NCBI GenBank assembly: GCA_004299665.1
Contig: SCQZ01000146.1
Coordinates: 1-13,415 of the forward strand
Origin: Jatrophihabitans sp.
GTDB lineage: Bacteria; Actinomycetota; Actinomycetes; Mycobacteriales; Jatrophihabitantaceae
Direction: 5' to 3'
DNA length: 13,415 bases
Made by a program: the position numbers and the translations under genes. The notes below the pieces were generated by a model, which worked only from the letters and a program-made list of their open reading frames with translations, searched no databases and was not told where the DNA came from. Below are positions 1-7,193 of the stretch, one piece after another (positions within the stretch are counted from its first letter, which is position 1; each line of letters opens with the position of its first letter).

Positions 1-942
1 CTCGCGGACACCCCGGAGCGGATGGCGGAACTGGACGTCAACGAGGGCGTCGTCGACCTGATCGAGATGCGCTTCCCGCCGCCCGGCACGCTGCTCACGC
101 CGGTCTTCCCGGCACCGACCAACGCCCGCACCTTCGTGATCCTGCGGCTGCTGGGCGTGCTGGCGGGCGTCGTCGCCAAGGCCGTCGACGGCCGGATGCC
201 GGCCGACCAGGAGACGATCCGCTACACCGGGGTCTACGGCACCGACGACCACGGCGAGCCCTATCTCATGCGCGAGGTGCTCGGCGGCGGCTCCGGCGGG
301 CGCTACTACGCCGACGGCGAGGACACCATCCACGTGGTGCCGGACTCGCGGAACCTGCCCACCGAGTTCACCGAGGCGCGCTTCCCGTTCGTGGTCGAGC
401 GGCTGGGACTGGCCGTCGACTCCGGGGGCGCCGGGCGGTTCCGCGGCGGCCTGGGCTACGAGAAGCACATCCGGATGCGCCGCGACGCGCACTTCATGTC
501 GATCGCGGACCGCTCGATCCTGGCCTGCTGGGGGGTGCGCGGCGGCCGGGCCGGGCGCCCGTTCCAGGTCACGGTCGACCCGGGCGGGCCCGGCGAGCAC
601 GAGGTCGACGCGCTCGTCGACGCCGAGTTCGTCCCGGCCGGAACGGTGATCCGCATCCGCACGACGGGTGGGGGCGGGTGGGGCGACCCGCTGGAGCGGG
701 ACGTCGACCTCGTGGTGCGCGACGTGCTGTGGGGCAAGGTGTCCCGGGCGGCGGCAGAGCGTGACTACGGCGTGGTGATCACCGGTCCCGGGGACGACCC
801 GGCGGCGGACGCGCCGGCCACCGGCGCCCTGCGGGAGCGGATGCGGGCGCAGCGGCCGCCGGACGCCCCGTTCTTCGACCGCGGGCCGGGGTACGCCACG
901 CTGTCGGGGGGACCGGCGTCGGCGGAGGTGGACTGGTTGTGA
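1..942 (+). CDS. hyuB: Hydantoinase B/oxoprolinase family protein, C-terminal part (5' end outside window)
   Basis: This is the C-terminal 313 residues of a HyuB/5-oxoprolinase beta-type subunit; the reading frame is open from base 1, so the start lies upstream. The full family is about 550-600 residues, so roughly half is missing. Visible family features are a glycine-rich GGGSGG segment, the block 'TEARFP' followed by 'DSGGAGRFRGGLG', and the C-terminal 'GGGGWGDPLERD' followed by a region that in this family reads like 'RDV..G.VS..AA..DYGVV'. A tail containing 'FFDRGPGYATLSGG' closes it. HyuA/HyuB-type enzymes are ATP-dependent and open hydantoin, 5-oxoproline or related lactam/imide rings in the cytoplasm. 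A HyuA partner would be expected upstream. The stop codon overlaps the GTG start of the next gene (GTGA), which implies translational coupling. Family assignment is firm; the substrate is unknown. Confidence 0.9.
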   Translation, partial: LADTPERMAELDVNEGVVDLIEMRFPPPGTLLTPVFPAPTNARTFVILRLLGVLAGVVAKAVDGRMPADQETIRYTGVYGTDDHGEPYLMREVLGGGSGGRYYADGEDTIHVVPDSRNLPTEFTEARFPFVVERLGLAVDSGGAGRFRGGLGYEKHIRMRRDAHFMSIADRSILACWGVRGGRAGRPFQVTVDPGGPGEHEVDALVDAEFVPAGTVIRIRTTGGGGWGDPLERDVDLVVRDVLWGKVSRAAAERDYGVVITGPGDDPAADAPATGALRERMRAQRPPDAPFFDRGPGYATLSGGPASAEVDWL

Positions 943-2087
943 ACGGACCGTTGGCGGGCGTGCTCGTCGTCGACCTCTCGCGCGCGCTGGCCGGGCCGCA
1001 CGCGGCGATGATGCTGGGCGACCTGGGCGCGCGGGTGATCAAGGTCGAGGCCCCGGGGACCGGCGACGACACCCGCTCCTGGGGCCCGCCGTTCGTGCCG
1101 GGCAGCGACGGCCGGCAGCACTCGACGTACTTCCTGTCCTGCAACCGCAACAAGGAGTCGATCGCGCTCGACCTCAAGAGCGAGGACGGGCGCGAGACGC
1201 TCACGGCGCTGGTGCGGCGCGCGGACGTGCTCGTGGAGAACTTCCGCCCTGGCGTGCTGGACCGCCTCGGCTTCCCGGTCGAGCACCTGCACGACCTGAA
1301 CCCGCGCCTGGTGATCCTCTCGATCACCGGGTTCGGGCACGACGGCCCCGAGGGCGGCCGCGCCGGGTACGACCAGATCGCGCAGGGCGAGGGCGGCCTG
1401 ATGTCGATGACCGGGCCGTCGCCCCAGGAGCCGACCCGGGTCGGTGTGCCGATCGCCGACCTGCTGTCGGGGATGTACGGCGCGTACGGCGCCGTCGCGG
1501 CCCTGCACGAGCGCGAGCACACCGGTCGCGGGCGTGTCGTGCGCACCAGCCTGCTCGCGGCGATCATCGGGGTCCATGCCTTCCAGGGCACCCGCTACAC
1601 GGTCGCCGGGGAGATCCCGCGCCAGACCGGTCAGCACCACCCGTCGATCTGCCCCTACGGGCTGTTCACCAGCGCCGACGGCCCGGTACAGATCTCGGTG
1701 GGCAGCGACGGGCTGTGGCGCCGGTTCGCCCCCGTGTTCGGCCTGGACCGCGAGCACTGGTCCACGAACCCGCAGCGGGTGGCCGACCGGGACGCGGTGA
1801 TCGCGGCCGTCGACGCGGCATTCTCGACGTGGCGCTCGGCCGACCTGCTCGCGCGGCTGGCCGAGATCGGGGTGCCGGCGGGCAAGGTTCGCAACCTGGA
1901 GGAGGTCTACACCTGGGACCAGGTGCTCTCGCAGGGGCTGCTCGTCGACGTGGAGCACGCGGCGCTCGGCACGATCTCGCTGCCCGGTCCGCCGCTGCGC
2001 TTCGACGGTGCCGAGCCCGTGCACCACGCGGCGCCGCCGACGCTGGACCAGCACGGGGCCGCGATCCGGCGGTGGCTGGCGACATGA
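939..2087 (+). CDS. Class III CoA-transferase (CaiB/BaiF/formyl-CoA transferase family)
   Basis: The product is 382 residues, close to the family's usual 380-430. It opens with 'LAGVLVVDLSRALAGPHAAMMLGDLGARVIKVE', the nucleotide-binding N-terminus typical of the family (quoted here in pieces: VVDLSRALAGP, then LGDLGARVIKVE). 'NFRPGVLDRLG' lies near residues 101-111, 'GYDQIAQGEGGLMSMTG' near 143-159, and 'PIADLLSGMYG' near 171-181. Asp174 falls where formyl-CoA transferase has its catalytic aspartate (from memory of the family, not an alignment). Such enzymes move CoA between carboxylic acids. The GTG start overlaps the preceding stop by 4 bp, and its own stop overlaps the next ATG (ATGA), so it sits in the middle of a coupled three-gene unit. 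Its neighbours suggest activation of a carboxylic acid released from a ring-opened compound, possibly malonate; that is inference. Confidence 0.92.
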   Translation: MNGPLAGVLVVDLSRALAGPHAAMMLGDLGARVIKVEAPGTGDDTRSWGPPFVPGSDGRQHSTYFLSCNRNKESIALDLKSEDGRETLTALVRRADVLVENFRPGVLDRLGFPVEHLHDLNPRLVILSITGFGHDGPEGGRAGYDQIAQGEGGLMSMTGPSPQEPTRVGVPIADLLSGMYGAYGAVAALHEREHTGRGRVVRTSLLAAIIGVHAFQGTRYTVAGEIPRQTGQHHPSICPYGLFTSADGPVQISVGSDGLWRRFAPVFGLDREHWSTNPQRVADRDAVIAAVDAAFSTWRSADLLARLAEIGVPAGKVRNLEEVYTWDQVLSQGLLVDVEHAALGTISLPGPPLRFDGAEPVHHAAPPTLDQHGAAIRRWLAT

Positions 2088-3571
2088 CGCGCCTGGGCGC
2101 GCTCGAGCTGGTCGAGCGGGTGGTGGACCCGGGCAGCTTCCGGACCTGGAACGACGCGGTCAGCGGGCCGGAGCCCGACCCCGAGTACGCGGCCGAGCTC
2201 GCCGCGGCACGCGCGAGGACCGGGCTGGACGAGTCCGTCGTGACCGGTGAGGCGCTGCTCGGTGGCCGGCGGGTCGCGATCGTGGTGTGCGAGTTCGGGT
2301 TCCTGGCCGGCTCGATCGGCGTCGCCGCGGCGGAGCGGCTGGTCCGCGCCGTCGAGCGCGCGACGGCCGAGGGGCTGCCGCTGTTCGCCGGACCGGTCTC
2401 CGGGGGCACCCGGATGCAGGAGGGCACCCTGGCGTTCCTGCAGATGGTCAAGATCTCCACGGCCGTGACCGCCCACAAGGCCGCCGGCCTGCCGTACGTC
2501 GTCTACCTGCGCCATCCCACGACGGGCGGCGTGTTCGCCTCGTGGGGCTCGCTCGGGCACGTCACCGCGGCCGAGCCGGGCGCGCTGGTCGGCTTCCTGG
2601 GACCGCGGGTGTTCCGGGCGATCTACGGCCGCACCTTCCCCGACGACGTGCAGACCTCCGAGAACCTGGCCGCGCGCGGGGTGATCGACGCGGTGCTCTC
2701 GCCCGAGGAGCTGCGGCGGGTCGCGATCGACGCGCTGACCGTGCTCGCGGCGCCACGGGAGGCGCCCCCGCCGGTGCCGCAGCTGCCCCTGGAGCGGTTG
2801 CCGGACGTCCCGGCGTGGGAGTCGATCCAGCGCTCCCGTCGGCCGGACCGGCCGGGCGTGCGCGCCCTGCTCAAGGTCGCCGCGAACACCGTCACACCGC
2901 TGCAGGGGACCGGCGAGGGCGAGGCCGACCCGGGACTGCTGATCGCGCTGGCCCGCTTCGGTGCAGCGCCCTGCGTCCTGCTGGGGCAGGACCGCCGCAA
3001 CGCCGACCCGATCGGCCCCGCGGGCCTGCGCGAGGCCCGTCGCGGCATGCGGTTGGCCGCCGAGCTGCGGCTCCCGCTGGTCACCGTGATCGACACCGCC
3101 GGCGCCGCGCTGTCGCGCGAGGCCGAGGAGGGCGGTCTGGCCGGTGAGATCGCGCGCTCGCTGGCGGAGTTGGCGACGCTGCGGGCACCGACCATCTGCG
3201 TGCTGCTCGGGCAAGGTGGTGGCGGCGGCGCCCTGGCGCTGCTCCCGGCCGACCGGGTCCTGTGCGCGCAACACGGGTGGCTGTCCCCGCTGCCGCCCGA
3301 GGGCGCGTCGGCGATCCGCTACCACGACACCGAACACGCCGCCCAGATGGCGCAGCTGCAGGGCGTGCGGAGCCTGGACCTGCTGCGCAACGGCATCGTC
3401 GATCGCATCGTGGCCGAACACCCCGACGCCGCCGACGAGCCCGCGGCCTTCCTGCGGCGGCTGGGCACCGTCCTGGAGCACGAACTGGCGGTCCTGCTGC
3501 ACCGGGCCGCCGACGGTCTCGGCGACCTCGTCGCGGCCCGGCTCGCCCGCTATCGCAGCCTCGGCCGCTGA
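2084..3571 (+). CDS. accD3: Fused beta-alpha carboxyltransferase, AccD3-like (acyl-CoA carboxylase family)
   Basis: The 495-residue product carries an AccD-like N-terminal half (about 1-240: 'GPVSGGTRMQEG', 'HPTTGGVFASWGSLGH', 'GALVGFLGPRV') and an AccA-like C-terminal half (about 250-495: 'LREARRGMRLAAELRLP', 'GLAGEIARSLAEL', 'LLPADRVLCAQHGWLSPLPPEGASA'). The motifs and length closely resemble the Mycobacterium tuberculosis AccD3 protein as I remember it. There is no Cys4 zinc ribbon at the N-terminus, unlike E. coli AccD. Crotonase-fold carboxyltransferases of this group transfer CO2 between biotin and acyl-CoA; related proteins (MdcD/MdcE) decarboxylate malonyl thioesters. No biotin carboxylase or biotin carrier gene is in the window, so a decarboxylase role is possible, as is use of partners encoded elsewhere. 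The ATG at 2084 overlaps the CoA-transferase stop by 4 bp and was preferred over an in-frame upstream extension that would run deep into that gene. Confidence 0.85.
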   Translation: MTRLGALELVERVVDPGSFRTWNDAVSGPEPDPEYAAELAAARARTGLDESVVTGEALLGGRRVAIVVCEFGFLAGSIGVAAAERLVRAVERATAEGLPLFAGPVSGGTRMQEGTLAFLQMVKISTAVTAHKAAGLPYVVYLRHPTTGGVFASWGSLGHVTAAEPGALVGFLGPRVFRAIYGRTFPDDVQTSENLAARGVIDAVLSPEELRRVAIDALTVLAAPREAPPPVPQLPLERLPDVPAWESIQRSRRPDRPGVRALLKVAANTVTPLQGTGEGEADPGLLIALARFGAAPCVLLGQDRRNADPIGPAGLREARRGMRLAAELRLPLVTVIDTAGAALSREAEEGGLAGEIARSLAELATLRAPTICVLLGQGGGGGALALLPADRVLCAQHGWLSPLPPEGASAIRYHDTEHAAQMAQLQGVRSLDLLRNGIVDRIVAEHPDAADEPAAFLRRLGTVLEHELAVLLHRAADGLGDLVAARLARYRSLGR

Positions 3572-3588
3572 CACCAGCCCGGCCGCGG
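3559..3588 (+). terminator. Possible hairpin at the end of the carboxyltransferase gene
   Basis: CGGCCG at 3562-3567 can pair with CGGCCG at 3580-3585 across a 12-nt loop that contains the stop codon; an outer CC/GG pair at 3559-3560 and 3587-3588 could extend it past one mismatch. There is no T-run. Because CGGCCG is self-complementary and common in such GC-rich DNA, this is weak evidence. It fits a transcription break before the promoter-like sequence of the carbamate kinase gene. Confidence 0.22.
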
Positions 3589-3659
3589 TGGGGCGACCTG
3601 ACCACGAATCGGTGCTTCTTGGGCGAGAGTTGCCGATGCCCGACGGTGGCCGACCTCAA

Positions 3660-3665
3660 TAGCGT
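3660..3665 (+). promoter_or_regulatory. Candidate -10 element (TAGCGT) for a leaderless carbamate kinase transcript
   Basis: TAGCGT fits the actinobacterial -10 pattern TANNNT and ends 6 nt before the ATG at 3672, which would put transcription initiation at or next to the start codon. No Shine-Dalgarno-like sequence is visible in the 15 bases before that ATG, which agrees with a leaderless mRNA. A convincing -35 at the right distance was not found: TTGCCG at 3630-3635 is too far away. The same hexamer occurs at the start regions of two other genes in this window. Confidence 0.5.
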
Positions 3666-3671
3666 CGTGCC

Positions 3672-4601
3672 ATGCGCGTGCTGATCGCCCTCGGTGGCAA
3701 CGCCATGACGGCGCCCGACGGCAGCGCCCGCCAGGAGCACCAGCGCGCCGCGATCACCGAGGCCATGGAGCCCGTCGCCGACGTGGTCGCGGCCGGCGAC
3801 CAGGTCGTGCTCACCCACGGCAACGGCCCGCAGGTCGGCAACCTGCTCGTCAAGAACGAGCTCTCCGCGGCCGTCGTCCCGCCCGTCTCCCTCGACTGGT
3901 GCGGGGCACAGACCCAGGGGACGATCGGGCTACTCATCCTCAACGCCCTGGACGCCGCGCTCGCACGTCGCGACCGGCCGGCCCGGGTGGCCGCGCTGGT
4001 CTCGCGGACCCTCGTCGCGGCGGACGATCCCCACTTCGCCGCGCCGACCAAACCGATCGGCCGCTACCTGCCCGAACCCGAGGCCCGGGTGATGGTCGAG
4101 CACGGCCAGACCTGGCAGGACCGCGGCGAGCGTGGCTGGCGCCGCGTCGTCGCCTCCCCGGAGCCGATCGAGTCCCTGGACGCCCCGGCGGCCGCCGCGC
4201 TGCTCGACGCCGGGTACGTGGTCACCTGCTCCGGCGGCGGAGGCATCCCCGTCGTCCGCGACCCGGACGGACGGCTGCGCGGCGTGGAGGCCGTCATCGA
4301 CAAGGACCTGACCGCCGCGGTGCTCGCGCGCCAGCTCGGCGTGGACGCCCTGGTGATCGCCACCGACGTCGAGGCCGCCGTCGTCGGCTTCGGCACCCCG
4401 GACGCGCGCGCCATCGGCGCGGTGACGGTGGACCGGCTGCGCGCCCTCGCGGCCGACGGGAACTTCGCCGGCGGCAGCATGGGTCCCAAGGTCGAGGCGG
4501 CCTGCCGGTTCGCCGAGGCCGGCGGCCGTGCCGTCATCACGTCCCTGCACCACCTCGGCCCGGCCCTACGGGGCGGGGCCGGCACCGTCGTCACGTACTA
4601 G
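3672..4601 (+). CDS. arcC: Carbamate kinase
   Basis: The 309-residue product is of normal length for carbamate kinase and amino-acid-kinase fold. It begins 'MRVLIALGGNAM', has 'HGNGPQVGNLL' at about 54-64, 'SGGGGIPVVRD' in the middle, 'VIDKDLTAAVLARQLGVDA' with Lys211, and 'GGSMGPKVEAA' with Lys273; these lysines sit where family members bind the phosphoryl groups. The reversible reaction converts carbamoyl phosphate plus ADP to carbamate and ATP; in catabolism it makes ATP by substrate-level phosphorylation. It leads a second transcription unit with the ring-opening amidohydrolase and amidase, separated by 100 bp from the upstream genes. No arginine deiminase, ornithine carbamoyltransferase or other carbamoyl phosphate producer is in the window, so it is unlikely to belong to an arginine deiminase operon here. 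Confidence 0.95.
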   Translation: MRVLIALGGNAMTAPDGSARQEHQRAAITEAMEPVADVVAAGDQVVLTHGNGPQVGNLLVKNELSAAVVPPVSLDWCGAQTQGTIGLLILNALDAALARRDRPARVAALVSRTLVAADDPHFAAPTKPIGRYLPEPEARVMVEHGQTWQDRGERGWRRVVASPEPIESLDAPAAAALLDAGYVVTCSGGGGIPVVRDPDGRLRGVEAVIDKDLTAAVLARQLGVDALVIATDVEAAVVGFGTPDARAIGAVTVDRLRALAADGNFAGGSMGPKVEAACRFAEAGGRAVITSLHHLGPALRGGAGTVVTY

Positions 4602-4618
4602 CCGTCACGCACCAGGAG

Positions 4619-4624
4619 AAGGAG
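4619..4624 (+). promoter_or_regulatory. Strong ribosome binding site for the ring-opening amidohydrolase
   Basis: AAGGAG lies 6 nt before the ATG at 4631, with a second AGGAG just upstream at 4614-4618. It is the best Shine-Dalgarno match I noticed in the catabolic cluster and fixes this start rather than an upstream in-frame extension overlapping the carbamate kinase gene. It suggests this enzyme is made at a higher level than its neighbours. Confidence 0.75.
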
Positions 4625-4630
4625 AGCCCC

Positions 4631-5737
4631 ATGCCCGAGCCGATCGAGGTCCGCAAGGTGCCGCTGCACAACGTCACGGACGCCAGCGAGCTGGCCAGGC
4701 TCGTCGACGACGGCGTCATCGAGGCGGACCGAGTGATCGCCGTCATCGGCAAGACCGAGGGCAACGGCGGTGTCAACGACTACACCCGCATCCTCGCCGA
4801 CCGGGCATTCCGCGAGGTGCTCGTGGCCAAGGGCAGCCGCAGCATGGAGCAGGTACGCCAGGTCCCGATCGTCTGGTCCGGCGGGACGGACGGCGTCATC
4901 AGCCCGCACGCGACGATCTTCGCGACGCTACCCGCGGACCGGGCGGTGCGGACGGACGAGCCACGCCTGACCGTCGGATTCGCGATGAGCGAGCAACTGC
5001 TGCCCGAGGACATCGGCCGCGTGGCGATGATCAGCAAGGTCGCCGACGCGGTGAAGGTCGCGATGGCGCGCGCCGGCATCACCGACCCGGCGGATGTGCA
5101 CTACGTGCAGACCAAGACGCCGTTGCTGACGATCCACACGATCCGTGACGCCAAGAGCCGCGGCAAGACCGTGTGGACCGAGCACACCCACGAGTCGATG
5201 GACCTGTCCAACGGCTGCACCGCGCTCGGCATCGCGGTCGCGCTCGGGGAGATCCAGATGCCGACCGACGCCGACGTGATGCACAACCGGGAGCTGTACT
5301 CCTCGGTCGCCTCCTGCTCGTCCGGCGTCGAGCTGGACCAGGCGCAGGTGGTGGTCGTGGGCAACGCCCGCGGCGTCGGGGGCCGCTACCGGATCGGTCA
5401 CAGCGTCATGCGGGACGCGCTCGACCAGGACGGCATCTGGGCCGCCATCAAGGACGCGGGGCTGGAGCTGCCGCCGCGGCCGCACCCGTCAGACCTGAAC
5501 GGCCGGCTGGTCAACGTCTTCCTCAAGTGCGAGGCGAGCCAGGACGGCCAGGTCCGCGGCCGCCGCAACGCGATGCTCGACGACTCGGACGTGCACTGGC
5601 ACCGCCAGATCAAGGCGTGCGTCGGTGGTGTCACCGCGTCGGTGACCGGCGACCCGGCCGTGTTCGTGTCGGTGTCCGCCGCGCACCAGGGTCCGGACGG
5701 CGGTGGTCCGGTCGCGGCGATCGTGGATCTCGGCTGA
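4631..5737 (+). CDS. Ring-opening amidohydrolase (barbiturase/cyanuric acid hydrolase family)
   Basis: The 368-residue product matches the usual length of AtzD/TrzD/barbiturase enzymes, which have three similar domains, each supplying a Lys-Ser pair. Visible pairs are Lys41 in 'GKTEGNGGVND' with Ser83 in 'WSGGTDGVISPH'; Lys162 in 'VQTKTPLLT' with Ser230 in 'ASCSSGVEL'; and Lys299 in 'FLKCEAS' with a serine of 'FVSVSAAHQG' (345-354). The C-terminal 'HQGPDGGGP' matches the structural metal-binding loop of the family. All pairs are intact, so the enzyme should be active. Members hydrolyse cyanuric acid to carboxybiuret or barbiturate to ureidomalonate in the cytoplasm; sequence alone does not tell me which. 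It lies between carbamate kinase and an amidase that starts 11 bp downstream. The neighbouring CoA-transferase and carboxyltransferase point to a carbon-retaining substrate such as barbiturate, but this is inference. Confidence 0.92.
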   Translation: MPEPIEVRKVPLHNVTDASELARLVDDGVIEADRVIAVIGKTEGNGGVNDYTRILADRAFREVLVAKGSRSMEQVRQVPIVWSGGTDGVISPHATIFATLPADRAVRTDEPRLTVGFAMSEQLLPEDIGRVAMISKVADAVKVAMARAGITDPADVHYVQTKTPLLTIHTIRDAKSRGKTVWTEHTHESMDLSNGCTALGIAVALGEIQMPTDADVMHNRELYSSVASCSSGVELDQAQVVVVGNARGVGGRYRIGHSVMRDALDQDGIWAAIKDAGLELPPRPHPSDLNGRLVNVFLKCEASQDGQVRGRRNAMLDDSDVHWHRQIKACVGGVTASVTGDPAVFVSVSAAHQGPDGGGPVAAIVDLG

Positions 5738-5747
5738 GCCGGACACC

Positions 5748-7166
5748 GTGTCCGAGCTCTGCTTCCTGCCGGCGACCGAGCTGGCCGCCCTGCTGCGACG
5801 GCGCGAGGTCAGCGCCCGGGAGTTGACGCAGGCGCACCTGGACCAGATCGAACGCGTCAACCCGCAGATCAACGCCATCGTCACGCTCGTCGCGGAGCGC
5901 GCCCTGGCCGAGGCGGCGGCGGCCGACGAGCAGTTCGCCGCCGGCCGGGAGGTCGGGCCGCTGCACGGCCTGCCACTGGCGGTCAAGGACACCCACGAGA
6001 CCGCGGGCATCCGGACCACGTACGGATCGCCGATCTTCGAGACCCACGTCCCGGACCGGGACGAGTTGGTCGTGCAGCGCGAGCGCGCGGCCGGGGCCGT
6101 GGTCGTCGGCAAGAGCAACGTCCCGGAGTTCGCCGCCGGGTCGCACACCTTCAACCCGCTGTTCGGCGCGACGCGCAATCCCTACGACCTGTCCCGCACC
6201 GCCGGCGGCTCCAGCGGCGGCGCGGCGGCCGCGCTGGCCACCGGCATGGTGGCGCTGGCCGACGGCAGCGACATGGGCGGCTCGCTGCGCAACCCGGCCT
6301 CGTTCTGCAACGTCGTCGGGCTGCGGCCCTCGCCCGGTCGGGTGCCGACCTGGCCCAGCGCGGCGCCCTGGTCGACCATGAGCGTGCAGGGGCCGCTCGG
6401 GCGCACAGTGGGCGACGTCGCGCTGCTGCTGTCCGTACTCGCAGGTCCCGACGCCCGGTCCCCGATCGCCATCGAGCAGCCCGGTTCGCTGTTCGCCGCA
6501 GCGATGGACAGCGATCTGACGGGGCTGCGGGTCGCCTGGTCCCCCGATCTCGGGGGAGCCGTGCCGGTCGACCGGGAGGTCGTCGACGTCCTCGCCGCAC
6601 AGGTGGGCGTGTTCGAGGGGCTCGGGTGCTCGGTGGACGAGGCGTGCCCGGACCTTGCCGGCGCGGACGAGGTGTTCCGCACCCTGCGCGCCTGGCTGTT
6701 CGACCTCTCGCTGGGGACGCACCGGGACCGGCACCCGGACCTTCTCAAGGCGGCCATCGTGTGGAACGTCGACGAGGGGCGCAAGCTGTCCGGGGCCGAC
6801 CTCGCCCGCGCCGAGACACTGCACGGACAACTGTTCCACCGGGTCCGGGAGTTCTTCGGCCGGTACGACCTGCTCCTGCTGTCGGTCAGCCAGGTCGTCC
6901 CGTTCGACGCCTCGCTCGAGTACCCGACGCTCGTTGCCGGCCGGACGCAGCAGACCTACCTGGACTGGATGCGCTCGGCGTACCTCGTCACCGCGACCGG
7001 TTGCCCGGCTCTGTCGGTGCCGGCGGGGTTCACCGCGCAGGGCCTGCCCGTCGGGCTGCAGGTCGTCGGCCCGCACCACGGCGACCTCGCCGTCCTGCGG
7101 GCCGGCCACGCCTTCGAGCAGGCGACCGGGTTCTGGCGGCGCCGCCCGCCCGTCCGCGACCCCTGA
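5748..7166 (+). CDS. Amidase-signature hydrolase
   Basis: The 472-residue protein has the full amidase-signature catalytic triad: Lys80 in 'GLPLAVKDT', the cis-serine Ser155 in 'GGSSGG', and nucleophile Ser179 in 'DMGGSLRNPA'. The spacing (75 and 24 residues) is identical to fatty acid amide hydrolase (Lys142/Ser217/Ser241). The C-terminal part has 'TGCPALSVPAGF' and 'GLPVGLQVVGPHHGD', typical of the family. These enzymes hydrolyse amides to acid plus ammonia; relatives in ring-opening pathways act on carboxybiuret (AtzE) or ureido acids. The GTG at 5748, 11 bp after the upstream stop, gives a start just before the first conserved helix; an in-frame upstream ATG at 5703 would overlap the previous gene by 35 bp. 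It is probably cotranscribed with the ring-opening amidohydrolase and acts on its product or a later amide; the substrate is unproven. Confidence 0.92.
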   Translation: MSELCFLPATELAALLRRREVSARELTQAHLDQIERVNPQINAIVTLVAERALAEAAAADEQFAAGREVGPLHGLPLAVKDTHETAGIRTTYGSPIFETHVPDRDELVVQRERAAGAVVVGKSNVPEFAAGSHTFNPLFGATRNPYDLSRTAGGSSGGAAAALATGMVALADGSDMGGSLRNPASFCNVVGLRPSPGRVPTWPSAAPWSTMSVQGPLGRTVGDVALLLSVLAGPDARSPIAIEQPGSLFAAAMDSDLTGLRVAWSPDLGGAVPVDREVVDVLAAQVGVFEGLGCSVDEACPDLAGADEVFRTLRAWLFDLSLGTHRDRHPDLLKAAIVWNVDEGRKLSGADLARAETLHGQLFHRVREFFGRYDLLLLSVSQVVPFDASLEYPTLVAGRTQQTYLDWMRSAYLVTATGCPALSVPAGFTAQGLPVGLQVVGPHHGDLAVLRAGHAFEQATGFWRRRPPVRDP

Positions 7167-7193
7167 CGCCGGGCGCGGTCGGCGCCGGGGGTC
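7158..7193. terminator. Imperfect hairpin between convergent genes
   Basis: GACCCC (7158-7163) pairs with GGGGTC (7188-7193), and CGCCG (7167-7171) with CGGCG (7180-7184), around an 8-nt loop with a 3x3 internal loop between the stems. The hairpin spans the stop codons of the amidase (+) and the proline-rich protein gene (-), only 25 bp apart, as expected for a shared bidirectional terminator. No T-run follows on either side. Confidence 0.4.

Noticed and set aside
1907..3574. 555-codon open frame on the - strand opposite the carboxyltransferase gene
   Set aside because: Low-complexity Arg/Gly/Gln-rich translation with no family features; typical antisense frame in GC-rich DNA opposite a well-supported gene.
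3899..4630. In-frame upstream extension of the ring-opening amidohydrolase
   Set aside because: It would overlap nearly all of carbamate kinase in another frame; the strong AAGGAG and family N-terminus fix the start at 4631.
5631..7109. 492-codon - strand frame opposite the amidase gene
   Set aside because: No recognisable domain; shadow of the amidase with its intact catalytic triad.
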